NCBI RefSeq assembly: GCF_001618955.1
Contig: NZ_LVYV01000001.1
Coordinates: forward strand, 1,061,501-1,125,500
Direction of reading: 5' to 3'
Origin: Tardiphaga robiniae
GTDB taxonomy: Bacteria; Pseudomonadota; Alphaproteobacteria; Rhizobiales; Xanthobacteraceae
Length of the DNA: 64,000 bases
A program made the position numbers and the translations under genes. Positions 28,825 through 38,333 of the stretch are shown here, piece by piece (positions within the stretch are counted from its first letter, which is position 1; every line of letters begins with the position of its first letter). The notes beneath the pieces were generated by a model. The model saw nothing but the letters and a program-made list of their open reading frames with translations, had not been told where the DNA came from and made no database searches.

Positions 28825-29805
28825 CTAGAGATTCATCACCATCGGCTCGGCGATATAGCGGAAGCCGTCGCCTGATTTCACCACATGGCCATAGCCTGGC
28901 CAGGCAAAGTGATAGGACATCACTGCGGTCTTATTGGCCGCGAGCATGTCGAGCATCTTTACCCGCGTCGCCGCCGCCATCTTCGGATCGGAGTCATAGG
29001 CGAACTCCATGCGTGGCTTCTCCAGCAACAGCACCTGATGATGGGTGAGGTCGCCGAGGAACGCGAAGGACTTTCCGTCCGACTGGATCATGAACATGTG
29101 GTGGCCGAACGTATGGCCGGGCGCATGCATGGCGGTGACACCGGGCAGGAACTCCTGGCCGTCCTTGAAGAATACCAGGCGATCCTTCACCGGCATCAGG
29201 TTCTTGCGGGCATGAACGATGAAGTCCTTGAGCGGCGAGCCGAGCTTGCCTTCGTCGGTCCAGAACTTGAAGTCTTCCTCGCTGAGATAGACCTGCGCAT
29301 TGGGAAACAGCGGCTTGTCATTGGCATCGACGATGCCGCCGATATGATCGATATGGGCGTGCGAACACACCACGGCATCGATGTCGCCCGGCTTGATGCC
29401 GGCCTCGGCCATGCTCTTCTGCAGGCGACCTGCGGTGTTGCCGAATAGCTGCGATGTGCCCATGCCGGTGTCGAACAGGATCAGTCTGTCGCCCATGTTG
29501 ACGATTGGCGCGTTCTGTTCGAGCACAACATTGCTGCTGCTGAGGAAATTATCCGTCAGCATCTTCTGCACGTCTTCCTTGGGTACGCCGACGAATGTGC
29601 CGGAGGGATCGCCGAGCGGCAAAGGTCCGTCGGAGACAACGGTGACTTCCGCGCTGCCCAGCATGAAACGGTGGAAGTAGGGCGCTTGTGTGCCGAGCTT
29701 TGGTGCCTTGGCCGATGCGCTGCCGATGAGGCCGGGAGCGAGGAGATTAGCGCCCAACCCTGCACCGAGCGAGAGCAGGGACCTTCGCGAAACTTCTGAA
29801 GTCAT
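28825..29805 (-). CDS. exported metallo-beta-lactamase-fold hydrolase
   Basis: 326 aa. N-terminal SRRSLLSLGAGLGANLLAPG resembles a Tat signal (twin arginine followed by a hydrophobic stretch) ending at SASA. The fold's metal motif is complete: SHAHIDHIGG (HxHxDH), HAPGHTFGHH, FLGDLTHH and a C-terminal SYHFAWPGYGH. Similar to periplasmic members of the family with N-acyl-homoserine lactonase or general hydrolase annotations; the substrate cannot be read from sequence. ATG 29805 chosen; the frame is open to 29841. Convergent with the GGDEF gene. Confidence 0.85.
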   Translation of the reverse strand: MTSEVSRRSLLSLGAGLGANLLAPGLIGSASAKAPKLGTQAPYFHRFMLGSAEVTVVSDGPLPLGDPSGTFVGVPKEDVQKMLTDNFLSSSNVVLEQNAPIVNMGDRLILFDTGMGTSQLFGNTAGRLQKSMAEAGIKPGDIDAVVCSHAHIDHIGGIVDANDKPLFPNAQVYLSEEDFKFWTDEGKLGSPLKDFIVHARKNLMPVKDRLVFFKDGQEFLPGVTAMHAPGHTFGHHMFMIQSDGKSFAFLGDLTHHQVLLLEKPRMEFAYDSDPKMAAATRVKMLDMLAANKTAVMSYHFAWPGYGHVVKSGDGFRYIAEPMVMNL

Positions 29806-29953
29806 GCGTTTCTCCACTGATATGCTTTTGCTTGCCGCCAAATGTGGCGGGCCGTCCGATTGGTCGGGCGTGCATCAACATGCTGCCCTTGCCCTCAATG
29901 ACTGGCAAGCAAAAGCAGCGGGTGAAGAATTGCGATGAATGGAATTCAAACTG

Positions 29954-29974
29954 CTGCGTCAAGTATTGACGCAG
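29954..29974. repeat. perfect inverted repeat CTGCGTCAA-GTA-TTGACGCAG
   Basis: 9-bp arms, 3-bp centre, between the gshB stop (right) and the upstream side of the exported hydrolase gene (left), both on the minus strand. No T run, so it is not a typical terminator; it could be an operator for the hydrolase gene about 150 bp away or an mRNA 3'-end hairpin of gshB. Confidence 0.5.
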
Positions 29975-29998
29975 CGCAGCGAGTGAAGCGAGCGGAGT

Positions 29999-30940
29999 TT
30001 ACTTCCGCTTCGCTTCGATCACGTCCCAGACGCGCGCCGCGACATCCGGTCCGCCAAGCTTGGCGATGGCGCGAATGCCCGTGGGCGACGTCACGTTGAT
30101 CTCGGTGAGATTGCCATCGATCACGTCGATGCCGACGAACAGCAAACCGAGATCACGCAGCGCCGGTCCGACACGTTCGCAGATTTCGCGCTCACGCGGC
30201 GAGAGTTCGGTGGCCTTGGCGGCGCCGCCACGCACCATGTTGGAGCGCAGGTCATCTTCTGCCGGCACGCGGTTCACGGCACCGGCGAATTCGCCGTCTA
30301 TCAGGATGATGCGCTTGTCGCCATGTTTCACTTCGGGAAGAAAACGCTGGATGACCCACTGCTCCTTGAAGGTCACGGAGAACAGATCGTAGAGCGAACC
30401 GAAATTCATGTCCTGCGGCAGCACGCGAAACACGGCTGCGCCGCCATGGCCATGCAGCGGCTTCATCACCACCGCGCCATGTTCGGCACGAAATGCATTG
30501 ATCTCGTCTTTGTCGCGCGAGATCAGCGTCGGCGGCATTAGATCCGAGAAGCCCATCACGAAAATCTTCTCCGGCGCGTTGCGCACGGAAGCCGGGTCAT
30601 TGATCACCAGCGTCTTCGGATGGATGCGCTCCAGAAGATGCGTCGAGGTGATGTAAGCGAGATCGAATGGCGGGTCCTGGCGCAGCAGCACCACGTCAAA
30701 GGATTCCATATTGGTGCGGGTGGGTTCGCCGAGGGTGAAATAATCGCCCTCGATATCGCGCACTGACAGCGATTGCACCGGCGCCACCACGTAATTGCCG
30801 CGCAGTGAGAGCTTGTCTGGCGTGTAATAGGACAGTTTGTGGCCACGCTTCTGGGCTTCCAGCAGCATCGCGAAGGTCGAGTCGCCCTTGTGATTGATGC
30901 GCGCAATGGGGTCCATCTGGACGGCGACGTTCAAGGTCAT
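29999..30940 (-). CDS. gshB: glutathione synthetase
   Basis: ATP-grasp ligase joining gamma-glutamylcysteine and glycine. 313 aa, normal size. Seen: [53 protein letters not shown]-binding [17 protein letters not shown], and the metal-site [18 protein letters not shown]. Start ATG 30940. Last gene of rsmI-yraN-gshB. gshA is not in the window. Confidence 0.97.
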   Translation of the reverse strand: MTLNVAVQMDPIARINHKGDSTFAMLLEAQKRGHKLSYYTPDKLSLRGNYVVAPVQSLSVRDIEGDYFTLGEPTRTNMESFDVVLLRQDPPFDLAYITSTHLLERIHPKTLVINDPASVRNAPEKIFVMGFSDLMPPTLISRDKDEINAFRAEHGAVVMKPLHGHGGAAVFRVLPQDMNFGSLYDLFSVTFKEQWVIQRFLPEVKHGDKRIILIDGEFAGAVNRVPAEDDLRSNMVRGGAAKATELSPREREICERVGPALRDLGLLFVGIDVIDGNLTEINVTSPTGIRAIAKLGGPDVAARVWDVIEAKRK

Positions 30941-30976
30941 GCTGGGGTCCGGAATTGTGGTCGGGAAGGCGAAAAC

Positions 30977-31390
30977 TCAGGTACTGGCGTCGAATGCCGC
31001 TAACAGATGGCGTGGCAAATGTCTTGGCGCAATCAGCACGACGTCGAAACGCAGGTCGAATTCCGCATGTTCGGGATGCGCCATCAGCCAGGCCTGGGCG
31101 GCATCCATGATCCGGGCCTGCTGGCGTGGCGTCACCGCATAGGCGGCCTCGTCCAGGCTGGCGCGGGCCTTCACTTCGATAAAGGCGATCAGGCTGCGCT
31201 TCCTGGCAACGATGTCGATCTCGCCGTGGGGCGTGCGAAAGCGGCGGGCGAGGATACGGTAGCCCTTGGCCAGTAACAAAGCGGCAGCGCGGCTTTCGGC
31301 GGAGAGGCCGGTATTGAACGCGGCGACGCGCTCCGGCGCAGCCGGTCTGGCTGCGAGCTTCGATGCGGAGACTTTCTCAGTCTTCGCCAT
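30977..31390 (-). CDS. yraN: UPF0102 (YraN) family nuclease-like protein
   Basis: 137 aa with a restriction-endonuclease-like fold expected: [48 protein letters not shown] carries the GEIDIVA...FIEVK active-site pattern. The biological role is unknown, perhaps DNA repair or processing. ATG 31390 lies 14 bases inside the 3' end of rsmI, so the two are coupled. In E. coli the neighbours are likewise rsmI, lpoA and yraN; all three are present here in rearranged orientation. Confidence 0.9.
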   Translation of the reverse strand: MAKTEKVSASKLAARPAAPERVAAFNTGLSAESRAAALLLAKGYRILARRFRTPHGEIDIVARKRSLIAFIEVKARASLDEAAYAVTPRQQARIMDAAQAWLMAHPEHAEFDLRFDVVLIAPRHLPRHLLAAFDAST

Positions 31391-32333
31391 CGCCGGAGTC
31401 CCTGTGAATCTCCTTGGCCAGCTCCAGTGCGCGGGCATAGACGGCGCGGCGCGGGCGGCCGGACAGCTCAACGGCATGCGCCACGGCGTCCTTGACGCTG
31501 TCGCGCTGCAGCGAGCTGCGCAGCAGTGCATCGAGATCGCCTTCGGTCATGGCCTGCGCATCCGCAGCCGGTGGCCCGATCACCAGCACGAATTCGCCGC
31601 GGGTCTCCAGCCCATCGGCCTCTTTGGCCAGGTCGGCAATCGCTCCGCGATTGACCTCTTCATGCATCTTGGTGAGTTCGCGGCAGATCGCCGCATCGCG
31701 GTTGCCCATGATGTCTGCGAGATCGGCCAACGTGTCCTGCACGCGGTTGCCGGACTCGAACATCACCAGCGTGGCATCGATGGCAGCCAACTCCGTCAGG
31801 CGTGACCGGCGCGCCATCTGCCGCGATGGCAGAAAACCCTCGAAGAAGAAACGGTCAGTGGGTAAGGCTGACACGGCCAAAGCAGCGAGCACCGAGGATG
31901 GGCCTGGCAGAGAGATCACACCAAAGCCGGCGGCAGTCACTTCGCGCACCAGCTTGAAGCCGGGATCGGAAATCAACGGCGTGCCCGCATCCGACACCAG
32001 CGCGATGGACGCGCCCTGTGCCAGCTTTTCGAGAATCTTCGGTCGCGCCTGTTCGGCGTTGTGCTCGTGATACTGCTTGAGCGTACCGGAGATCCCGTAG
32101 CGCTCGGTCAGCCGGCGCGTAATGCGCGTGTCTTCACAGGCGATGATATCGACCCCCGCCAGGGTCTCCAGCGCGCGCAGGGTGATGTCGCCGAGGTTGC
32201 CGATCGGCGTGGCCACAAGATGCAGCCCCGGGACAGCTTTCGGTGCCATGAGCAAATGGCCCGAGACCGTGAAGGTCCGGGCCGATGGCGCCGCGGCGTC
32301 CGCAGGCGATGAGGAAAGGGGTGTTGCGCGCAT
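31377..32333 (-). CDS. rsmI: 16S rRNA (cytidine-2'-O)-methyltransferase RsmI
   Basis: Methylates the 2'-O of C1402 in the ribosomal decoding centre. 318 aa tetrapyrrole-methylase fold: [36 protein letters not shown], then [22 protein letters not shown] and [32 protein letters not shown] 32333 kept because close relatives carry a similar poorly conserved N-terminal extension; ATG near the MAPKAVPG segment is an alternative. Divergent from the LpoA-like gene; a 225-bp gap holds both promoters. Confidence 0.95.
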   Translation of the reverse strand: MRATPLSSSPADAAAPSARTFTVSGHLLMAPKAVPGLHLVATPIGNLGDITLRALETLAGVDIIACEDTRITRRLTERYGISGTLKQYHEHNAEQARPKILEKLAQGASIALVSDAGTPLISDPGFKLVREVTAAGFGVISLPGPSSVLAALAVSALPTDRFFFEGFLPSRQMARRSRLTELAAIDATLVMFESGNRVQDTLADLADIMGNRDAAICRELTKMHEEVNRGAIADLAKEADGLETRGEFVLVIGPPAADAQAMTEGDLDALLRSSLQRDSVKDAVAHAVELSGRPRRAVYARALELAKEIHRDSGDGED

Positions 32334-32558
32334 GGCGACAATGTAGAGCGAATTGCGCCAAAGGGGGACAGCCGTTTTTCAGACGTTTGGCTGTGGTTCA
32401 TTCCCGTCATGCTAATCCGGCCGCGGTGACGGGGTATGCCCAACATAAAGCTTTTGTTTTGGTTAACTTATCGCCGACAATATGTCTGAATCCGCGCCTC
32501 ACACTATATAGCGGGTGACGAGGCGGGCCGATGTGATGCGGCCGAAAGAAGAGAAGTG

Positions 32559-33785
32559 ATGGCGGATCCGTTCGACCCCAAATCCGGGACCAAGGGCGCG
32601 ACTTCGGGCGCAACACGGCGGACGGCTGTCGGCCTGCTGCTGGGTACGCCGCTGCTCGGGGCCTGCGCGGGTGTGCAATCGACGCTGACCAACGCCTTCG
32701 GCACCGGACCGGCGGCGCCGTCGGGACCTCCCGCGGGGCCGGCGCAGCAGTCGCAAGCCATCGGCACCGGCGGCACGAAAGTCGGACTGATCCTGCCGCT
32801 GTCGGCTTCGGGCAATGCCGGCGTCGCCGCGCAGTCGATGAAGAACGCCGCCGAAATGGCGCTCGCCGAATTCCAGAATCCCAGCATTCAACTGCTGATC
32901 AAGGACGACAATGGCAGCGCGCAGGGCGCGCAGCAGGCCGCCCAACAGGCGCTCGATGAAGGATCCGAAATCATTCTCGGACCGTTGTTCGCGCTGTCAG
33001 TGCCGGCCACCGCGCAGCTCACGCGCGCCCGCAATGTGCCGGTGATTGCGTTCTCGACCGATTCGAGTGTCGCGGGCCGCGGTGTGTATCTGCTCAGCTT
33101 CCTGCCTGAGTCAGACGTCAATCGCATCGTCGATTACGCCGCGGGCACGGGCAAACGCTCCTTTGCGGCGATGCTGCCCGAGAATGCCTATGGCAATGTC
33201 GTTGAGGTCGCTTTCAAGCAGGCCGTCGCGCGCAAGGGCGGCCGCGTCGTCGCTTTTGAGCGCTATGGCGCGGATCGCTCCAGCGCAGCACGCAACATTG
33301 CCGCATCGCTCACCGGCGCCGACGCGTTGTTCATTGCTGATGATGGCGACGCGGTTGTCGCAACGGCCGATGCCTTGACTGCGGCGGGTGCCAATCTGCG
33401 CAATGTGCAATTGCTCGGCACGGGCCTGTGGGACAATCCGCGCGTCTTCAACAGCGCGGCCTTGCAGGGCGGGCTCTATGCCGCGCCGGATCCTGCAGGG
33501 TTTCGTGCCTTTGCGGGCCGTTATCGCGCGAAATATGGCGGCGATCCCGTGCGTACCGCGACGCTTGCTTACGATGCAGTGGCGCTGGTCGCCGCTTTGG
33601 CGCGCACCCAGGGCGGACAGCGCTTCGCACCTGAAACGCTCACCAATCCATCCGGCTTTGCCGGCATCGATGGCCTGTTCCGTTTCCGCAGCGATGGCGG
33701 CAACGATCGCGGCCTCGCCGTGATGAAGGTCGCGTCGGGTGGCGGTCAGCCGGTGGCGGGCTCGCCGAAGAGTTTTGGGGCGTAG
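32559..33785 (+). CDS. penicillin-binding protein activator (LpoA-like) lipoprotein
   Basis: 408 aa. After a short cytoplasmic stretch the segment RRTAVGLLLGTPLLGACAG has a lipobox (LLGAC), so it is likely an outer-membrane or periplasm-facing lipoprotein. The rest is a periplasmic-binding-protein type 1 fold (KVGLILPLSASGNAGVAAQSMKNAAEMALAEF; ILGPLFALSVPATAQLTRARNVPVIAFSTDSSVAGRGVYLLSF), as in the C-terminal half of LpoA, which stimulates PBP1A. The N-terminal TPR half of E. coli LpoA is missing, as usual in alphaproteobacteria. ATG 32559 preceded by AAGAAGAGAAG; the preceding GTG is less likely. Confidence 0.85.
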   Translation: MADPFDPKSGTKGATSGATRRTAVGLLLGTPLLGACAGVQSTLTNAFGTGPAAPSGPPAGPAQQSQAIGTGGTKVGLILPLSASGNAGVAAQSMKNAAEMALAEFQNPSIQLLIKDDNGSAQGAQQAAQQALDEGSEIILGPLFALSVPATAQLTRARNVPVIAFSTDSSVAGRGVYLLSFLPESDVNRIVDYAAGTGKRSFAAMLPENAYGNVVEVAFKQAVARKGGRVVAFERYGADRSSAARNIAASLTGADALFIADDGDAVVATADALTAAGANLRNVQLLGTGLWDNPRVFNSAALQGGLYAAPDPAGFRAFAGRYRAKYGGDPVRTATLAYDAVALVAALARTQGGQRFAPETLTNPSGFAGIDGLFRFRSDGGNDRGLAVMKVASGGGQPVAGSPKSFGA

Positions 33786-33788
33786 CGC

Positions 33789-34952
33789 TTAAGCCGCCAG
33801 ATCGGCCACGACCGCATCGAGCACCGGGAAGCCCTCCTGCGTCACGCGCAGGCGGCCATTCGCTTCGACGACGATCGCGCCTTCTTCGCGTAGAATGGCG
33901 ATACGGTTCTCATCCAGCGCGCGGCCGGACAGCATCTGATAGCGCACGGGATCGATGCCTTCGGCGAGGCGCAGGCCCATCAGCAGATATTCGTCGGCGC
34001 GTTCTTCGCTGTTGAGCAGTTCATCGGATATCACGCCGTGGCCGTTGTCTTCCACGCGCATCACCCAGGCTTCCGGCCGCTTTTCGGTGGCGATGGCATG
34101 TCTGACACCGTCGATATCGAGGCGGCCATGGGCGCCCGGGCCGATGCCGGCATATTCCTGGCCGCGCCAATAGACGAGGTTGTGTTTGCACTCCGCGCCG
34201 GGGCGGGCGTGATTTGAAATCTCGTAGAACGGCAGACCCTGCTGCGCGCAGACCTCCTGCGTCACATCATAAAGCGTTCGCGCAAGGCTTTCGTCGGGTG
34301 TCTTGAGTTTGCCAGCGGCGTGCAATCCGAAGAACGGGGTGCCTTCCTCGATGGTCAACTGATACAGTGACAGATGTTCTGCGGCTTCCGAGATCGCGAG
34401 CTTGAGTTCGTCGGTCCACATCTGCGGGGTCTGGTCGGGGCGCGCATAGATCAGATCGAATGAATAGCGATCGAACGCGCTGCGTGCGATGGCGACGGCA
34501 TCGAGCGCCTCGCGCGCGCTATGCAACCGCCCCAGTGATTTCAGCGACGCATCGTCGAGCGCCTGCACGCCGAGCGATACGCGGTTGACGCCGGCCTCGC
34601 GATAGCCGTGAAAGCGTGTCGCATCGACGGAGGTCGGATTGGCTTCGAGGGAGACTTCGACGTCGGAGGCGACGTTCCAGTATTTGCCGATCGAATCCAG
34701 AATTGCGCCGACGGTCTGCGGCTGCATCAGCGACGGCGTGCCGCCGCCGAGAAAGATCGACGTCACAGTGCGGCCCGGGGTGCGGGCTGCCGTGGTTTCG
34801 ATCTCGCGCGCGAAAGCGCGCGCGAAACGCACTTCATCGACGGCGTGATGACGGACATGGCTGTTGAAGTCGCAATACGGGCACTTCGACAGGCAGAACG
34901 GCCAGTGCACATAGACGCCGAACGCGTCCTGCCGTGCGTCAGCGGGGTTCAA
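33789..34952 (-). CDS. hemW: radical SAM haem chaperone HemW
   Basis: 387 aa, previously annotated as coproporphyrinogen III oxidase-like. The [4Fe-4S] motif is C20, C24, C27 (CLSKCPYCDF), preceded by YVHWPF and followed by SIFLGGGTPSLM, EANPTSVD and GVNRVSLGVQ. It has the HemW C-terminal domain and lacks the extra cysteine found in true HemN. Haem delivery is the known role of the family. It overlaps rdgB by 14 bases. The stop is 3 bp from the convergent LpoA-like gene. Confidence 0.94.
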   Translation of the reverse strand: MNPADARQDAFGVYVHWPFCLSKCPYCDFNSHVRHHAVDEVRFARAFAREIETTAARTPGRTVTSIFLGGGTPSLMQPQTVGAILDSIGKYWNVASDVEVSLEANPTSVDATRFHGYREAGVNRVSLGVQALDDASLKSLGRLHSAREALDAVAIARSAFDRYSFDLIYARPDQTPQMWTDELKLAISEAAEHLSLYQLTIEEGTPFFGLHAAGKLKTPDESLARTLYDVTQEVCAQQGLPFYEISNHARPGAECKHNLVYWRGQEYAGIGPGAHGRLDIDGVRHAIATEKRPEAWVMRVEDNGHGVISDELLNSEERADEYLLMGLRLAEGIDPVRYQMLSGRALDENRIAILREEGAIVVEANGRLRVTQEGFPVLDAVVADLAA

Positions 34953-35574
34953 GGCAGATCTCCGCGAGCTTCACGAATGCCCTGGCGCGATGCGACAAGC
35001 CTTCGCCGAGTGGCGGCAGGCCATGCTTCTCGACCGCGGTCATCTCGCCATATGTGCGAGCGTGACCATCGGGCAGAAACGTCGGATCGTAGCCGAAGCC
35101 GGCGGTGCCGCGGGGTGGCCAGACCAGCGTGCCATGGGCATGGGCTTCGACTTCCTCGAGATGACCGTCGGGCCACGCCACGCACAGCGCCGAGACGAAA
35201 TGCGCGGTGCGCTTGTCAGGCGAGGTCGCGCCGCGCTCTTGCAACAAACGCTCGATGCGCGTCATTGCGCCGGTGAAGTCCTTGGACTCGCCGGCCCAGC
35301 GCGCCGAGAGGATGCCGGGCGCGCCGTCGAGGGCATCGACGACGAGGCCGGAATCATCTGCGAAAGCTGGTAATTGTGCGACATTGGCTGCGGCAATCGC
35401 CTTGATCGCGGCATTGGCCTTGAATGTGTTGCCGGTCTCGTCGGGTTCGGCGAGACCGAGCTCGCCGGCCGATACTGCTTCGATGCCGTAGGCGGCCAGG
35501 AGATCGCGCATCTCGGCAAGCTTGCCGGGATTGTGGGTGGCGATGACGAGCTTCCCAGTGATTCGACGGTGCAT
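34939..35574 (-). CDS. rdgB: XTP/dITP (non-canonical purine NTP) pyrophosphatase
   Basis: House-cleaning enzyme hydrolysing ITP/XTP. 211 aa Ham1 fold: KLVIATHNPGKLAEMRDLL (SHNxGKxxE type), AFADDSGLVVDALDGAPGILSARWAG, GFGYDPTFLPDGHARTYGEM and LSHRARAF. ATG 35574. In the operon rph-rdgB-hemW on the minus strand, a conserved combination with hrcA-grpE on the other side. Confidence 0.97.
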   Translation of the reverse strand: MHRRITGKLVIATHNPGKLAEMRDLLAAYGIEAVSAGELGLAEPDETGNTFKANAAIKAIAAANVAQLPAFADDSGLVVDALDGAPGILSARWAGESKDFTGAMTRIERLLQERGATSPDKRTAHFVSALCVAWPDGHLEEVEAHAHGTLVWPPRGTAGFGYDPTFLPDGHARTYGEMTAVEKHGLPPLGEGLSHRARAFVKLAEICLEPR

Positions 35575-35609
35575 GGTGGGAGTCTACGCCTGCTTGATGA
35601 CTTGCGGAA

Positions 35610-36332
35610 TCACGCGATGGCCATTTTCTGCAGTTCGACGAGGCGTCCGACGCCCTTCTGCGCCAAGGCCATCAGCTTCAGGAACTCGTCTTGCGTGAAT
35701 GGCGTCTTCTCGGCGGTGCCCTGCACCTCGATGATGCGGCCGTCGCCGGTCATCACGAAATTGGCGTCGGTGTCGGCTTCGGAATCTTCGGCATAATCGA
35801 GATCGAGCACTGGGGTGTCCTGATAGATGCCGCAGGAAATCGCCGCGATATTGTCGCGCAGCACATTGCCGCCGCCGTTCTTGAACATGTTGCGGTTCTT
35901 CATCCACGAGATGCAGTCGGCCAGCGCAACCCATGCGCCGGTGATCGACGCCGTGCGGGTGCCGCCATCGGCCTGGATCACGTCGCAGTCGATGGTGATC
36001 TGACGTTCGCCGAGGGCTTCCAAATCGACGGCAGCGCGGAGCGAGCGGCCGATCAGGCGCTGGATCTCGACGGTGCGGCCGCCCTGTTTGCCGGATGCGG
36101 CTTCGCGGCGGGTGCGTTCCAGCGTGGCGCGTGGCAGCATGCCGTATTCGGCGGTGACCCAGCCGCGGCCCTGGCCCTTGAGCCATGGCGGCAGGCGCTC
36201 TTCCAGCGTGGCGGTCACGAGCACGTGGGTGTCGCCGAATTTCACCATGCAGGAGCCTTCGGCATACTTGACCACACCGCGTTCCAGCGACACGGCGCGC
36301 AGTTCATCGGGCGCACGACGGCTTGGCCGCAT
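35610..36332 (-). CDS. rph: ribonuclease PH
   Basis: Phosphorolytic 3' exoribonuclease that trims tRNA 3' ends. 240 aa: [64 protein letters not shown], and [24 protein letters not shown] 36332 is preceded by GGAAGGA; the frame extends upstream without family similarity. Full length, unlike the truncated copy of E. coli K-12. Divergent from hrcA. Confidence 0.97.
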   Translation of the reverse strand: MRPSRRAPDELRAVSLERGVVKYAEGSCMVKFGDTHVLVTATLEERLPPWLKGQGRGWVTAEYGMLPRATLERTRREAASGKQGGRTVEIQRLIGRSLRAAVDLEALGERQITIDCDVIQADGGTRTASITGAWVALADCISWMKNRNMFKNGGGNVLRDNIAAISCGIYQDTPVLDLDYAEDSEADTDANFVMTGDGRIIEVQGTAEKTPFTQDEFLKLMALAQKGVGRLVELQKMAIA

Positions 36333-36485
36333 GAGAAAATCCTTCCAAATGTCCAGAGAAAGCCTGTTCGCGGTGCTTTTAGGGGGCACGGAGCGCAGCG
36401 GCAAGGGCAGGGCAGGTTCCACGCACGCAATGGTGCTTGTATCCGGGGGCTCGGGGCGACAGATTAGGTCCTCAAGGAGTACCCT

Positions 36486-37574
36486 GTGGCCCACCACGAT
36501 CCGATCGGCCTGATTTCGCCGCATGCCGGGCTCGCCCAGCTCAATGAGCGATCGCGTGAGATCTTCCGGCAGATCGTCGAGAGCTATCTCGCCACCGGCG
36601 AACCGGTTGGTTCGCGCAATATTTCGCGCCTAATCACGGTTCCGCTGTCGCCGGCCTCGGTCCGCAACGTCATGTCGGACCTGGAGCAGCTCGGCCTGAT
36701 CTATGCACCGCATACGTCTGCAGGACGGCTGCCAACCGAACTCGGACTGCGGTTTTTTGTCGATGCCTTGATGCAGGTCGGTGATCTCACTGAGCCGGAG
36801 CGGCAGTCGATCCAGCAGCAACTGTCTTCGGTGGGGCGCTCGCAGACGGTGGAGGCGGCGCTCGGCGAGGCGCTTACGCAGCTGTCCGGGCTGACCCGCG
36901 CGGCGGCGGTGGTTCTGACCGCCAAGTCCAATGTGCGGCTGAAACACATCGAATTCGTCCGTCTGGAGCCCGAAAAGGCGCTGGTCGTGCTGGTCGCCGA
37001 GGATGGCCAGGTCGAAAACCGCGTGCTGACCTTGCCGCCCGGCGTGCCGTCGTCGGCGCTGAACGAGGCGTCGAACTTCCTCAATGCCCGGATACGCGGC
37101 CGTACGCTGGCCGAGGCCCGGCTGGAGCTGGAAACGGCGCTGACCCAGAACCAGATCGAGCTCGATCAGCTGACCCAGAAGGTGATTGCCGCCGGCATTG
37201 CCAGCTGGTCGGGTGGCGAGAAGGATGATCGGCAGCTGATCGTGCGCGGCCAGGCCAATCTGCTCGAGGATCTCCATGCGCTGGAGGACCTGGAGCGCGT
37301 TCGCCTCCTGTTCGACGATCTCGAAGCCAAGCGCGAGGTGATCGACCTTCTCGGTCGGGCGGAGACGGCCGAAGGTGTCCGCATCTTCATCGGCTCGGAA
37401 AACAAACTGTTCTCGCTGTCCGGCTCGTCCACGATCATTGCGCCTTATAGCGATGGCGCCGGCCATATTGTCGGCGTTCTCGGTGTCATCGGCCCGACCC
37501 GACTGAACTATGCGCGGGTGATCCCGATGGTAGATTACGCGGCGCGCATCGTCAGCCGCATGCTCGGTGGCTGA
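36486..37574 (+). CDS. hrcA: heat-inducible transcription repressor HrcA
   Basis: 362-aa repressor of CIRCE-controlled chaperone genes (usually groESL in alphaproteobacteria). N-terminal winged helix ([75 protein letters not shown]) is very well conserved; the C-terminal GAF-like domain ends [28 protein letters not shown]. Start GTG 36486 with AAGGAG eight bases upstream. I found no CIRCE element (TTAGCACTC-N9-GAGTGCTAA) in the window, so its targets are elsewhere. grpE follows 105 bp downstream. Confidence 0.97.
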   Translation: MAHHDPIGLISPHAGLAQLNERSREIFRQIVESYLATGEPVGSRNISRLITVPLSPASVRNVMSDLEQLGLIYAPHTSAGRLPTELGLRFFVDALMQVGDLTEPERQSIQQQLSSVGRSQTVEAALGEALTQLSGLTRAAAVVLTAKSNVRLKHIEFVRLEPEKALVVLVAEDGQVENRVLTLPPGVPSSALNEASNFLNARIRGRTLAEARLELETALTQNQIELDQLTQKVIAAGIASWSGGEKDDRQLIVRGQANLLEDLHALEDLERVRLLFDDLEAKREVIDLLGRAETAEGVRIFIGSENKLFSLSGSSTIIAPYSDGAGHIVGVLGVIGPTRLNYARVIPMVDYAARIVSRMLGG

Positions 37575-37601
37575 CAGATCGGTCGAATCCGGCCGGTTGC
37601 G

Positions 37602-37630
37602 CTTGATTTTCGGCGCTCAAACCCCGATAT
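37602..37630 (+). promoter_or_regulatory. possible RpoH-type promoter of grpE
   Basis: CTTG-N18-CCGATAT, one base off the alphaproteobacterial heat-shock pattern CTTG-N17/18-CYTATNT, 50 bp upstream of grpE. Weaker than the dnaK promoter; could be chance. Confidence 0.35.
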
Positions 37631-37679
37631 CCCGCTCAGCAATCCCACCATTTTGGCGTGTTTTTGAGAAGGCAGCGTG

Positions 37680-38279
37680 ATGACTAATTCCAATGGGCAG
37701 AACGACAATCAGGACAAGACGGCAGCGGCCGCCGATCCGGTGGTCTCCAAGCCCTACATCATGCCGGACGATCCGGAACCGAATTCGGTCGAGGCCCTTA
37801 CCAAGGAAGCAGCGGAATCGCGCGACAAGATGCTGCGCACGCTGGCGGAGATGGAAAATCTGCGCAAGCGGACCCAGAAGGAAGTCGCCGACGGCCGTAC
37901 TTATGCGATCGCCAATTTCGCGCGCGAGGTGCTCGATATCGCCGACAGTCTGCAGCGCGCCCTCGATGCCGTGCCTGCCGACACCAAAGCCGCCGCCGAT
38001 CCGGGCCTGAAGGCGCTGCTCGAAGGCGTGGAACTCACCGAGCGCTCGCTGCTCAACACGCTGGAAAAGAACGGCGTGAAGAAGTTCGACCCGTCGGGCG
38101 AGAAATTCGATCCGAATTTCCAGCAGGCGATGTACGAAGTGCCCGATGCTTCCGTGCCTGCGGGCACCGTCGTTCAGGTCGTGCAGGCCGGTTATACCAT
38201 TGGCGAGCGCGTGTTGCGCCCGGCGCTGGTCGGTGTCTCGAAGGGCGGCGCCAAGGCTGCACCTGTAGCGTCGGAGTAA
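37680..38279 (+). CDS. grpE: nucleotide exchange factor GrpE
   Basis: Releases ADP from DnaK. 199 aa with an acidic, disordered N-terminus, a long coiled coil (about residues 40-85, [33 protein letters not shown]) and the compact beta domain ([47 protein letters not shown]). ATG 37680 preceded by GAGAAGG; GTG one codon before is less likely. Follows hrcA; dnaK-dnaJ lie 4 kb downstream on the same strand. Confidence 0.96.
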   Translation: MTNSNGQNDNQDKTAAAADPVVSKPYIMPDDPEPNSVEALTKEAAESRDKMLRTLAEMENLRKRTQKEVADGRTYAIANFAREVLDIADSLQRALDAVPADTKAAADPGLKALLEGVELTERSLLNTLEKNGVKKFDPSGEKFDPNFQQAMYEVPDASVPAGTVVQVVQAGYTIGERVLRPALVGVSKGGAKAAPVASE

Positions 38280-38299
38280 AGCTGCGTAGTAAGAGCTGA

Positions 38300-38322
38300 A
38301 TCGCCCGGTCAAGCCGGGCGAT
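38300..38322. repeat. short REP-like hairpin between convergent grpE and nicotinamidase genes
   Basis: ATCGCCCGG-TCAAG-CCGGGCGAT, perfect 9-bp stem, followed by GACAGCGAG. Same layout as the hairpin at 10301-10323 and the same kind of position (between convergent genes). Such CAAG-loop hairpins followed by ATGAC recur in Bradyrhizobium-group genomes. Confidence 0.6.
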
Positions 38323-38333
38323 GACAGCGAGAG

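Noticed and set aside
36333-36485. CIRCE element (HrcA operator) near hrcA/rph
   Set aside because: No TTAGCACTC-N9-GAGTGCTAA or close variant was seen here or before dnaK.
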